A stretch of DNA of 64,000 nt from Candidatus Hydrogenedentota bacterium (GTDB taxonomy: Bacteria; Hydrogenedentota; Hydrogenedentia; Hydrogenedentales; JAGMZX01), in contig JAKQEQ010000073.1 in the NCBI GenBank assembly GCA_029556545.1, forward strand, positions 41,439 through 105,438, given 5' to 3'. The notes under the pieces were generated by a model that worked only from the letters and a program-made list of their open reading frames with translations, was not told the origin of the DNA and ran no database searches. Made by a program: the position numbers and the translations under genes. Below are positions 16,637 through 24,326 of this stretch, piece after piece (position 1 is the stretch's first letter; every line of letters begins with the position of its first letter).

Positions 16637-17067
16637 TACTTTTTCTCCAGAGTAGGTCTTACTTCGATGACCTCCCTTTGTTGGGCCGGCCCGCAACGGC
16701 CGCGTCGCGCGCGCAAGCGCCGCCCGCGGCCGCAACCGCAGCCCGGCATTGAAAACGCCTTGCTGGGAACGCCGCCCGCGATCACCGCGTCCATAACCTC
16801 ACCGAACTCACCGGAGACAAACGGAACCAATCGGATACCGGAGGCAGTCACCAAGTCGGCCAGCGGACGGGAAACCGCGCCGCACACCAGCACCTCAACG
16901 CCCAAGGCGCGGAGCCGCGCGACTTTTTCGTGTCCCGAATCGGCCGGCAATTCCTCACTACGCTGGGAAACGAGGCCGCCCCCGTCGATATCAGCGACCA
17001 CAAGCGCCCGCGCCGTGTCGAGGACCGGCGATATCCTGCCTTCCCATATGGTCATTGCAACTTTCAC
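16636..17067 (-). CDS. NifX-family protein with Cys/Arg-rich C-terminal tail
   Basis: This is a dinitrogenase iron-molybdenum-cofactor family domain of 143 residues when read from the GTG at 17067. It begins VKVAMTIWEGRISPVLDTAR, which matches the family start, and ends with a tail MPGCGCGRGRRLRARRGRCG. An AAGGG lies about 9 bases before the GTG. The longer ATG start at 17118 has no ribosome site and falls inside the predicted sigma-54 promoter, so the GTG is preferred. It is the first structural gene of the cluster after the activator gene. The tail could bind a metal or nucleic acid; this is inference. Confidence 0.85.
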   Translation of the reverse strand: MKVAMTIWEGRISPVLDTARALVVADIDGGGLVSQRSEELPADSGHEKVARLRALGVEVLVCGAVSRPLADLVTASGIRLVPFVSGEFGEVMDAVIAGGVPSKAFSMPGCGCGRGRRLRARRGRCGPAQQREVIEVRPTLEKK

Positions 17068-17105
17068 CGTCGAGCCCTTACTGGCAACTTCATGCAAGAA
17101 GAGAG

Positions 17106-17123
17106 AAGCAGGAACCATGCCGC
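17106..17123 (-). promoter_or_regulatory. Predicted sigma-54 promoter (-24/-12) for the iron-sulfur cluster
   Basis: On the minus strand the sequence reads GCGGCATGGTTCCTGCTT. It fits TGGCACG-N4-TTGCW with the invariant GG and GC exactly ten bases apart and three mismatches elsewhere. Transcription would start near 17096, leaving a leader of about 29 bases before the GTG at 17067. A sigma-54 activator gene ends 140 bases upstream. This is prediction from sequence only. Confidence 0.6.
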
Positions 17124-17209
17124 AGTAGTCAATAGAGGATTAGAACATGTAAGGTATTGAGCCGCAGGCACTTAATGTTGTAGGCGCGGCCTTGGTATCG
17201 CAACACCAC

Positions 17210-17257
17210 AGTCGCAATATTGCGACTCTATGACGAGACGGGGTCGCAATTCTGCGA
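17210..17257. promoter_or_regulatory. Paired palindromes, probable binding sites of the sigma-54 activator
   Basis: AGTCGCAATATTGCGACT at 17210-17227 is a perfect 18-base palindrome. A second copy of its core, TCGCA-ATTC-TGCGA, lies at 17244-17257, 32 bases away centre to centre (about three helical turns). A single TCGCA half-site is at 17198. The pair lies about 122 and 154 bases upstream of the predicted start site, the usual place for activator sites. It also sits just after the activator gene. Confidence 0.7.
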
Positions 17258-17262
17258 TGCTA

Positions 17263-18654
17263 TTATTGTCCGGGGCGCGCCGTTCGCCCGTCCTCGCGGG
17301 GTGGGGAGATACCCAAAGCCCGAATCTTGCGGAATAGGGTGCTCTTATGCATGCCCAATAATTGGGCGGCTTCCGTGCGATTCCCGCCGCATTGTTCCAG
17401 CGCATTCAGAATTGCCTGCGCTTCCGCGGTCTTCACGGTCTGACCAAATGCGGATACGGAGGCCGGCGGCATCGAGCGTCGCTTCGCGGCGAGGGATTCC
17501 GGCAGACAGCGCGCGCGGATGGAGGCGTCCGGGCAGATCACGAAGGCATGTTCGATGATGTTCTCCAGTTCGCGAACGTTGCCGGGATAATCATGGGCCA
17601 TGAGCAGCGCCATGGCCGCCGGGGATACGCCCGCGACGGCGCGTCCCTGCATCTGATTGAATCGGTGGATGAAGTGCTCGACTAGCAGGGGGATGTCTTC
17701 CTTGCGTTCTCGCAGGGCCGGCAGTTCCAGCCGCACCACGTTGATGCGGTAGTAGAGGTCCCGCCGAAATTCTCCCTTGGCTACCAAATCCGCGAGGTTC
17801 TTGTTGGTCGCCGTGACAACGCGGACATCGGTCTTGATCGACTGCGTGCCGCCGAGCGGTTCGTACTTCTTTTCCTGGAGCACGCGCAGCAGCCGCACTT
17901 GGAGGGCCGCGCTCACGTCTCCGATCTCGTCCAGGAACAAGGTGCCGCCTTTCGCCAGCGCAAAACGGCCGGGCTTCTCCTTGTCCGCGCCGGTGAAGGC
18001 GCCCTCCTTGTATCCAAACAACTCCGATTCGAGCAGGGTATCCGGCAGGGCGCCGCAATTGACCGCCACAAACGGCCCGTCCTTTCGGGCGCTCATCGTG
18101 TGCAACGCGCGCGCGAGCAGTTCCTTCCCGGTGCCCGTTTCGCCCTCGATGACGACCGTGGCGTCGCTCGCGGCGATCTGCGGCAACACGTCGAACAACT
18201 TTCGCATCGACGCGCTCCGGCTGACCATGTCGCCCACTTCGTACCGTTGCGCAATCTCCTTTCGCAGCTCCTCGACAAGGCTCAGGTCGCGGAAGGTCTC
18301 GACGCCGCCTACGATCTTCCCCTGTGCACTTCGCAGCAGGGCGGTGGACACGCTGATCGGAATGCGCCGTCCATTGGCGTCGATGATGAAGGCGGACTTG
18401 TTGATAATCGGCTTGCCCGAGTCCATGGTCTGGCGCAGCGCGCATTCGGTCTCGCACATGCTCGCCCGAAACACCTCGCAGCACCGCCGCCCGATGGCTT
18501 CTTCGCGGGGGATTCCGGTGATCTCCTCCGCCGCATGGTTAAACGAGGTCACCCGCCACTCATGGTCCACCGTGAAGACACCGTCCGATATGCTTTCCAG
18601 AATGATCCGCGTGCTTTCCGGGGGCAAGACGTTCGTTGTTCGTGTTCCGCTCAT
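17263..18654 (-). CDS. Sigma-54-dependent transcriptional activator (PAS-AAA-Fis)
   Basis: This 463-residue enhancer-binding protein has a PAS domain (about 12-130), an AAA+ domain with Walker A GETGTGKE (171-178), the sigma-54 contact loop GAFTGADKEKPGRF and Walker B GGTLFLDEIGD. A C-terminal Fis-type helix-turn-helix (GNRTEAAQLLGMHKSTLFRK) completes it. The PAS domain contains a Cys group (C58, C59, C67, C71) that could sense redox state or bind a cluster. In Desulfovibrio vulgaris a comparable activator (DVU2106) with sigma-54 controls the orp genes, so control of this cluster is a well-founded inference. ATG at 18654 gives a sensible PAS start; the open frame continues 61 codons upstream. 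No strong ribosome site is visible. Confidence 0.92.
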   Translation of the reverse strand: MSGTRTTNVLPPESTRIILESISDGVFTVDHEWRVTSFNHAAEEITGIPREEAIGRRCCEVFRASMCETECALRQTMDSGKPIINKSAFIIDANGRRIPISVSTALLRSAQGKIVGGVETFRDLSLVEELRKEIAQRYEVGDMVSRSASMRKLFDVLPQIAASDATVVIEGETGTGKELLARALHTMSARKDGPFVAVNCGALPDTLLESELFGYKEGAFTGADKEKPGRFALAKGGTLFLDEIGDVSAALQVRLLRVLQEKKYEPLGGTQSIKTDVRVVTATNKNLADLVAKGEFRRDLYYRINVVRLELPALRERKEDIPLLVEHFIHRFNQMQGRAVAGVSPAAMALLMAHDYPGNVRELENIIEHAFVICPDASIRARCLPESLAAKRRSMPPASVSAFGQTVKTAEAQAILNALEQCGGNRTEAAQLLGMHKSTLFRKIRALGISPPREDGRTARPGQ

Positions 18655-18824
18655 ACCGCCGTAAGAGTAGACGTTACCACGCGGGTGCTTCAAGCAGGGC
18701 AGGTTTGTTTTTTCGCGAACGGGGCGTATACTGAAGAAGGGTCGTGACGAAACACGTGTACAAGTCTGAAAGCCGACAGCGCCTCGCTCCGGCGAGGAGC
18801 GGGCGCCGCGCGAGGAGGTGGGCC

Positions 18825-21320
18825 ATGCGCGGAGCAAACATTCGGTATACTGTCTTCCTGGGAATCAGCCTGGCTGTCGTGGGTCCCGTGTTCGGGGGCC
18901 CCATCCATACGGCGGACCGTGACGGGGACCGCTGCGTCAGTCTCTCCGAACTACTGCGCGTTGTCCAGTTCTTCAATAGTCGCGCCTACCATTGCGATAC
19001 TGAAGGCGAGGACGGCTACGCCCCCGGGGGCGGTAAGGACCACTCGTGTCCGCCTCACGATTCCGATTACATGGAAGCGGACTGGCGTATCAGCCTGTCG
19101 GAACTCCTGCGCCTGATTCAGTTCTATAATTCGACGGGTTATTTCCGCGCCGGGGACACCGAGGACGGCTTCGCGCCTGATTTGGGACTCCGCGAACAGC
19201 CCGGCTTGGCGGGTCATTACAGCGCGTTCAGTAATCCGGTCCAACCGAGCGCGCCCGGCTACGCGCTGCCACTGTCCGTGGCCGGCATCGTCAACTACGA
19301 GGTATTCGACAGCCGTTTCGGTCTGCAAGCCGTGGAAAGTCACCTTGCAGCCAACGGCTTTGCTGTCATGGAATATGATCTGACGCCGTTCTACCCGGGG
19401 CAGGAGACGAACGACGACGTCATTTCGCCTTACCAGTACTTCAACGAAGACAACCTCCCGATTTTCATCACGTCCGACTCGTTGTTGCATCTGTACCACG
19501 TGCAGTTCGGCGAAACGCTGAAGGACGTCGAGGAGCGCGAATTCATTCCGGACATCACCGCGTTGACGGCGGCCCTGCTCGATGCGGTCTTGGCGCAACA
19601 TGACGACCTGACGGGCGACCTGCAAGAGGCGGCCCGGCGCGACGCGGCCTATCTCGCCGTGGCCCGAAAACTGCTTGAACCCGCGGCGGACACGCCGGCG
19701 CTTGTGGCGGACGTGGTCTCGAGCGAGATCGCCAAGATTGAAGCGCACGCGGGCTTCGCGGCGAGCGATATTCTCGTCTACGAGGAAGATTACTCGCAGT
19801 ACGTCCCGCGAGGCCATTACACGCGCAGCGAGGCTCTCGAACGCTACTTCAAGGCAATGATGTGGTACGGTCGCCTGGCGTTCCTTCTCAAAGGCGATGA
19901 GGACTGGGGAAGGGAGGGCACTGCCCTGGTCAGCGTCCACGATGCCAAAATCCAGACGCTACAGGCCGTGCTGCTGGCCAAGGCCATCGAGGACGTCGCC
20001 GTGGGCGAGCGCGCCGGCCGCGAGGTCTGGGACCGCATCTACGCCATTACCTCCTTCTACGTCGGGGTGGCGGACGACCTCACACCCTATGAATACATCG
20101 AAGTCATTACCCGGCTCTTTGGAGATGACTTCAACGTTTTGGAACTTGAGGACGAGACGGCTTTCTTCGACCTCAAGGCCGAGTTGTCGTTACTGCGGGC
20201 GCCGCAAATCTATGGGGGCACGGGCAATATCTACGTAACCCCGCCCGTGACGCCGGAGACGTTGAACGAGACGCTCGACAAGACAAAAGGCATGCGGTTC
20301 ATGGGCCAGCGGTTCATCCCCGATTCGTACATGTTCCAGCGCCTCGTTTTCTCGTCGGTCCAGGACTATATCGGGACCATGAATCCGCCGCCGTTTTCGT
20401 ATGGCTTTACGGGTGCGCGCTTCGCGCGTTGCTATCCTCGGGGTCTCGACGTCATGGCCATTCTCGAATCTGAATTGGCGGAGACGATTCTCGAGGAGGG
20501 CGGCGATACGGACTACCTCGAATTCGACGACCGCTTCAATGAACTCAAAGACCTGTTCAACGGCTTTGACGAAGCGGCCTGGAACCAGAATCTCTATTGG
20601 GGCTGGCTGTATGTTCTGAAGACGCTGCTCGAACCGGCGCCGGAAGGTTCTCCCAGCTTTATGGGGACGGAGGCTTGGCGGAAGAAGCAACTCAATGCCG
20701 CGCTGGCTTCCTGGGCGGAACTGCGCCACGACACCATTCTCTACGCGAAGCAGAGCTACACGGAAACCGAATCCGGCGTGCCCGAACTGCCGCCGGGCTA
20801 CGTCGAGCCCGTACCCGATTTCTTCGGGCGGCTCATGGCGCTGACACGGATGACCCGCGAGGGGCTCGCCGCGTTCGGCGCCCTTTCCGAGGCGGCCGCC
20901 GCTCGCCTTGAACTGCTCGAAGGGCTGCTTCAGCGGCTTATCGAGATCGCGAACAAGGAGTTGGTGAACGAGCCCTTGTCCGAGTGGGACATCTGGTTCA
21001 TCAAGAGCTTCGGCGATACCCTCGAAGGGGTGGTGTTGGGCGTCGAGGAAGAAGGCGTGAAAACGACGCTCGTGGCGGACGTGCACACGCACGCCCTCGA
21101 AGGCAACGTGGTGGAGGAGGCTGTCGGCGACGTGGACTTGATCTTCGTGGCCTGTCCCACGCCCGCCGGGGACGTATTCCTGGCCGTCGGCCCCGTGCTT
21201 TCCTACTACGAGTTCAAGCATCCCATGAGCGACCGCTTGACCGACGAAGCGTGGCGCGACATGCTCGCCGGGCCGGAGCGGCCCGCCCGCCCGGAATGGT
21301 ACGCGCCGCTCGTGAATTAA
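18825..21320 (+). CDS. Exported DUF3160 protein with two dockerin-like EF-hand units
   Basis: This 831-residue protein has a signal peptide (YTVFLGISLAVVGPVFGG), then two dockerin-like calcium units: DRDGDRCVSLSELLRVVQFF (31-50) and DWRISLSELLRLIQFYNS (86-103), each followed by an EDGYAPG or EDGFAPD closure. The remaining 700 residues match DUF3160, a large helical family of unknown function (NLPIFITSDSLLHLYHVQF, MRFMGQRFIPDSYMFQRLVF, LYWGWLYVLKTLL). ATG at 18825 is preceded by GAGGAGG; the longer open frame starts at 18744 without a ribosome site. It is divergent from the sigma-54 activator. The dockerin-like units may anchor it at the surface. Confidence 0.9.
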   Translation: MRGANIRYTVFLGISLAVVGPVFGGPIHTADRDGDRCVSLSELLRVVQFFNSRAYHCDTEGEDGYAPGGGKDHSCPPHDSDYMEADWRISLSELLRLIQFYNSTGYFRAGDTEDGFAPDLGLREQPGLAGHYSAFSNPVQPSAPGYALPLSVAGIVNYEVFDSRFGLQAVESHLAANGFAVMEYDLTPFYPGQETNDDVISPYQYFNEDNLPIFITSDSLLHLYHVQFGETLKDVEEREFIPDITALTAALLDAVLAQHDDLTGDLQEAARRDAAYLAVARKLLEPAADTPALVADVVSSEIAKIEAHAGFAASDILVYEEDYSQYVPRGHYTRSEALERYFKAMMWYGRLAFLLKGDEDWGREGTALVSVHDAKIQTLQAVLLAKAIEDVAVGERAGREVWDRIYAITSFYVGVADDLTPYEYIEVITRLFGDDFNVLELEDETAFFDLKAELSLLRAPQIYGGTGNIYVTPPVTPETLNETLDKTKGMRFMGQRFIPDSYMFQRLVFSSVQDYIGTMNPPPFSYGFTGARFARCYPRGLDVMAILESELAETILEEGGDTDYLEFDDRFNELKDLFNGFDEAAWNQNLYWGWLYVLKTLLEPAPEGSPSFMGTEAWRKKQLNAALASWAELRHDTILYAKQSYTETESGVPELPPGYVEPVPDFFGRLMALTRMTREGLAAFGALSEAAAARLELLEGLLQRLIEIANKELVNEPLSEWDIWFIKSFGDTLEGVVLGVEEEGVKTTLVADVHTHALEGNVVEEAVGDVDLIFVACPTPAGDVFLAVGPVLSYYEFKHPMSDRLTDEAWRDMLAGPERPARPEWYAPLVN

Positions 21321-21669
21321 GAGCGCCGGCTATCGGACCTTCCTCTGACAGCGGCGCCAATCGCGACCCACGGCGAGCGGATTCGGGCGGCGAGGTCTCT
21401 ATCGCTCATCCATCGCCTCTTGGCCCCTATCATTCCGGCACGGGCCATCAAGGGTTTGCTTCGCTGCTTCGCGCCTCTGACTGCCGCGTGCTGCGGCATG
21501 ATGGACGGGTCCGCGATGGACGGATCCGTCGGGAAAGGGCAACGTCGCCGCACCGCGAACTATGCCGTTGCGTCTGGAATATGAACCCGGGGCGCCTCCG
21601 GATGAAGTGGAAACCATCGAGGGGGGGACTATGCTATAATCATCTTGTCAATCCACAGGAGCGAAATTA
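21321..21669 (+). promoter_or_regulatory. Intergenic region with a -10 promoter element before the antitoxin gene
   Basis: No gene is visible in this 349-base stretch. A consensus TATAAT lies at 21635-21640, so transcription could begin near 21647, 23 bases before the antitoxin ATG; the -35 element is not clear. A GGAG ribosome site sits about 8 bases before the ATG. Two near-identical 13-base words, ATGGACGGGTCCG (21501) and ATGGACGGATCCG (21516), lie in tandem further upstream. Confidence 0.5.
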
Positions 21670-21909
21670 ATGACGACGACCACAATCATCGCGGATGGTC
21701 AAGTAACAGTTCCCAAAGAGATGCTTCTAGCGCCAAATACCCAGACCGGCGGCAAGGTGGATATCGAAACCATGCCGGACGACGTTATCCGTGTCTTTCC
21801 CCAAACGCTTAATACGTCGGATGCGGCGGGTATGCTAGAGGCGAATGTTCAATTCACCATCGAGGGGACGGATGAAGCGGTTGCAGCCTTCAGGAGATCT
21901 TCTGGATGA
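21670..21909 (+). CDS. AbrB/MazE-type antitoxin
   Basis: This 79-residue protein starts with a swapped-hairpin AbrB DNA-binding domain (TTIIADGQVTVPKEMLLAPN, then GGKVDIETMPDDVIRVFP). The C-terminal third would wrap a toxin. Its stop overlaps the ATG of a PIN-like reading frame by four bases, the usual arrangement of antitoxin and toxin. Such antitoxins repress their own promoter; a TATAAT element lies 30 bases upstream. With the toxin broken, it may be an orphan. Confidence 0.8.
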   Translation: MTTTTIIADGQVTVPKEMLLAPNTQTGGKVDIETMPDDVIRVFPQTLNTSDAAGMLEANVQFTIEGTDEAVAAFRRSSG

Positions 21910-22028
21910 ACGCTCTCGACACCAATATTGTCGTGCGAGGTCGCATGCCAGATACCGTTGTATCGATACATACAAGTCACAACGAATTTCCTTTGTGTTG
22001 TCCTTTTCGTTTACAGTCTTTGTTATAA
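21906..22028 (+). pseudogene. Truncated PIN-domain toxin gene
   Basis: The frame begins MNALDTNIVVR, the first strand and metal-binding Asp of PIN-domain ribonuclease toxins. Similarity stops after about 11 codons; the rest of the 40-codon frame (GRMPDTVVSIHTSHN onward) is not PIN-like and ends at TAA 22026. A complete toxin has about 130 residues. The break coincides with the change to AT-rich DNA before the tRNA gene, so loss by deletion or insertion at this site is likely. Confidence 0.6.
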
Positions 22029-22090
22029 GGGTTATTTTATTATTATTTTAAACGATTGCAAATAAAATACTTACAAATAACACATATAGT

Positions 22091-22165
22091 GCCCCGATAG
22101 TTCAGTGGATAGAACGAGGCCCTCCTAAGGCTTAAACGCAGGTTCGATTCCTGCTCGGGGCGCCA
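22091..22165 (+). tRNA. tRNA-Arg (anticodon CCT), CCA encoded
   Basis: The acceptor stem is GCCCCGA paired with TCGGGGC. The D arm is GTTCAGTGGATAGAAC. The anticodon stem AGGCC/GGCTT encloses the loop CTCCTAA (anticodon CCT), and the T arm is GCAGGTTCGATTCCTGC. Discriminator G is followed by an encoded CCA at 22163-22165. It reads Arg AGG codons. The 3' half is overlapped antisense by the end of the serine recombinase gene, making this tRNA the likely attachment site of the neighbouring element. Confidence 0.95.
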
Positions 22166-23759
22166 GACTGTTATTTGACTTGCGGCATGGTCGTAAGTCG
22201 TTGCAAAATATACCGGTTACGGGGGTTAGAAAGTGTTTTCCGTCGAATTTCAGCCCTTGGGGGAAGGCGATCCGCTGCACGGCCATCTTGGATTCAAGGG
22301 AACCGCGTTCCCAACGTCGGCGGAAATCTGAGAGATTGCGCACGGCGGCATCCGCGAGTTTCGCCACGTCGATGCAAGCCGACTGCCTTACCGCTTCCAG
22401 TCGTTCCAACAACGTGCGCTCTTCGGCATCCAGTCGGTTACGCTCGGAATCGTATGTTGCCTGGTCGATTGCTTTCTCGTACACGAAAGCGTCAACCAAG
22501 CACCGCCGTTTTTCTTCGATACGATCAAGGTCGGCTTGGATGGGTTTCCGGGAATCGATTTTCTCACGGCGCGTTTTCTTGAACGAGGCAAGCACACGCT
22601 GGCGCATCTTCTCAAGAAATTCCGTGGTAGGCTGCACGCGATCAATCAGCGCAAGAAATTCACCTTCAAGAACGTCTTTCCGCGTGTGTACCCTGCGGCA
22701 ATCCGGGCGAAAGCAACGGTAATAACCGATGTGCTTTGCGTTGTTCCAATATGCGGTCAGAAATTCACCGCAATGCGCACAGTGGACAACGCTTTTCAAG
22801 GCGAAGTCTTCCCGCAATTTCCGATAGGCGCGTGCGCCGTTTCCGTTGCTTGGCGCGGCGGTTTCCGCGCCGTTGTTTTTCTTCAATAGCGCCTGGATTT
22901 TTTCATATGTGGCCATGTCGATTAGAGGCTCCCAATTGCCCGGCAAGACTTCGCCGGTTTCGCGGTCTATCATCTTACCGACATACACCGGAGATTCGAG
23001 CATCGCGCGAACACGAGAGTATGCCGGAACGGTCTTCCCGCCTTTGGTTCTCAGACCATTCTTCACCGCGCGTTTGTAGACTTCCATGACAGTCCATCGG
23101 CCTGTCGAAAACTCCCTCAACAACTTGCACACAATCGCCCCTTGCGCCTTGTCGATAATCAGGCATGGCGTTGTACGTCGGGCCGCATCTGTTTTCGTCA
23201 TGGCGCGGCGAATTGGATTCGTCTTGAATCCTACAGGCGCTTGGTGCGGCCACACGCCGTCTTCACGTTGCGCTTTCAACGTTCCGCGCACACTGGCTTC
23301 CGCATCAATGGCGGAACCGTGTTCGGCCATCGCCGCCATGATAACGCGGGTCAAGTTTCCAACAGGCGTTGTCTCAGGCGGCAAGTTCAAGATTTCAAGA
23401 TGAATCCCAAGCGAATTCAATTCGGCTTGAAACCGTATGAACGCTTCCACGGAACGCGCAAAGCGTTTGATGTCCCAGACGACAACGTTTCCGACCTTGC
23501 CGCGATTGTCACGGCAATACCGCATCATTTCCGTGAAGGCATCACGCTTGAAAGCCCGGTCTGAAAACGCGGAAGCCTGTTCCTCGAATCTGGCGACAAT
23601 CTCCCATCCCATGTCACGGCATCGGGCTTCAACCGCTGGCTTCTGCTGTTCAATGTTGCCGGTCTGCATCTGGCGCGGGTCCGAAACCCTGTAATAGCAG
23701 ACCGCCGTCTTTGCGCAACGGTCGAGATTCAGCCTTGTACGCTTCGCCCTGGTCGCCAT
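22125..23759 (-). CDS. Large serine recombinase (site-specific integrase)
   Basis: This 544-residue protein has an N-terminal resolvase domain with catalytic Ser26 in YYRVSDPRQ. A recombinase domain follows (about 170-290), then a zinc ribbon (C327, C330, C349, C354) and a long coiled coil (about 370-470). This is the layout of phage and element integrases acting on att sites without high similarity. The ATG at 23759 has GGGAG 8 bases upstream; three more codons are open before it. The last 13 residues (LAPRAGIEPAFKP) and the stop are encoded by the antisense strand of tRNA-Arg. That suggests insertion at the tRNA gene supplied the C-terminus. Confidence 0.92.
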   Translation of the reverse strand: MATRAKRTRLNLDRCAKTAVCYYRVSDPRQMQTGNIEQQKPAVEARCRDMGWEIVARFEEQASAFSDRAFKRDAFTEMMRYCRDNRGKVGNVVVWDIKRFARSVEAFIRFQAELNSLGIHLEILNLPPETTPVGNLTRVIMAAMAEHGSAIDAEASVRGTLKAQREDGVWPHQAPVGFKTNPIRRAMTKTDAARRTTPCLIIDKAQGAIVCKLLREFSTGRWTVMEVYKRAVKNGLRTKGGKTVPAYSRVRAMLESPVYVGKMIDRETGEVLPGNWEPLIDMATYEKIQALLKKNNGAETAAPSNGNGARAYRKLREDFALKSVVHCAHCGEFLTAYWNNAKHIGYYRCFRPDCRRVHTRKDVLEGEFLALIDRVQPTTEFLEKMRQRVLASFKKTRREKIDSRKPIQADLDRIEEKRRCLVDAFVYEKAIDQATYDSERNRLDAEERTLLERLEAVRQSACIDVAKLADAAVRNLSDFRRRWERGSLESKMAVQRIAFPQGLKFDGKHFLTPVTGIFCNDLRPCRKSNNSLAPRAGIEPAFKP

Positions 23760-23793
23760 GTCAAACACTCCCGCGCGGAATTTGTGGTCTGGG

Positions 23794-23900
23794 GTGCTTG
23801 ACGTGGTATGATGCGCTGGTCAAGCACTTCGCCGCCGTGTTTTCCCGCGCAATCTTGCACGGCGGCAAACCCGTGAACGTTTCGCCACGTTCGCGGGTTT
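23794..23900. repeat. Three consecutive hairpins upstream of the recombinase gene
   Basis: Three inverted repeats follow one another almost without spacing. GTGCTTGAC pairs with GTCAAGCAC (23794-23827), and GCCGCCGTG with CACGGCGGC (23831-23866). The third, 23867-23900, pairs AAACCCG-T-GAACGT with ACGTTC-G-CGGGTTT around a 6-base loop. They lie 35-140 bases before the recombinase start on its coding side. No U-run marks a simple terminator. They may be regulatory RNA structure or recombinase binding sites. Confidence 0.6.
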
Positions 23901-24030
23901 ATCATTTCAACTTTACTCGCCCGCCACCGCCTTTTTCAATCCGCGCTGTAGAATCGCCTAGGACGGCCTGTGACGCCCGCGCCCTGGTCCCGAACACGCC
24001 AGACACCCGCCGCGTGCGGCTACGGGCATC

Positions 24031-24303
24031 CTAGCGGCTTTGGCGGGCGCGTTCATACACCACGTCCGAGAGTCTGTCAATACCTGCGCCCTGGTCCGAG
24101 AAATCCACGCTATTTTCTGTCAACAGTGAACCCCCGGATTTCTGGACTCTACCACGCCGATCCGCCGCGTCGGACGCCACAATCGGCCTTCCCGGAAAAC
24201 TCTTGACAACATTTCCGCCGCAATAATCTTCGCCGCGTCTTGCAATCGCCAATAGATTCAGCCTTTTTTCTTCGTAGTGTCCGATAATCCCTCTTTTGTT
24301 CAC
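24031..24303 (-). CDS. Hypothetical protein of the mobile region
   Basis: This 90-codon frame starts at GTG (24303) and encodes a charged, soluble protein (NKRGIIGHYEEKRLNLLAIA, then VYERARQSR). It lies 23 bases after the 344-residue gene, on the same strand, before the recombinase. No family is recognised and no clear ribosome site precedes it. It contains one GCCCTGGTC word (24088, plus strand). It may be a short element gene or chance. Confidence 0.35.
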   Translation of the reverse strand: MNKRGIIGHYEEKRLNLLAIARRGEDYCGGNVVKSFPGRPIVASDAADRRGRVQKSGGSLLTENSVDFSDQGAGIDRLSDVVYERARQSR

Positions 24304-24326
24304 GGGACAAAACTGCTACTCGATAT

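Noticed and set aside
20190..21221. 343-codon minus-strand open frame inside the DUF3160 gene
   Set aside because: Antisense shadow; composition and lack of motifs argue against coding.
23794..23900. CRISPR array
   Set aside because: The three inverted repeats differ in sequence and have no regularly spaced identical repeats; no cas genes are near.
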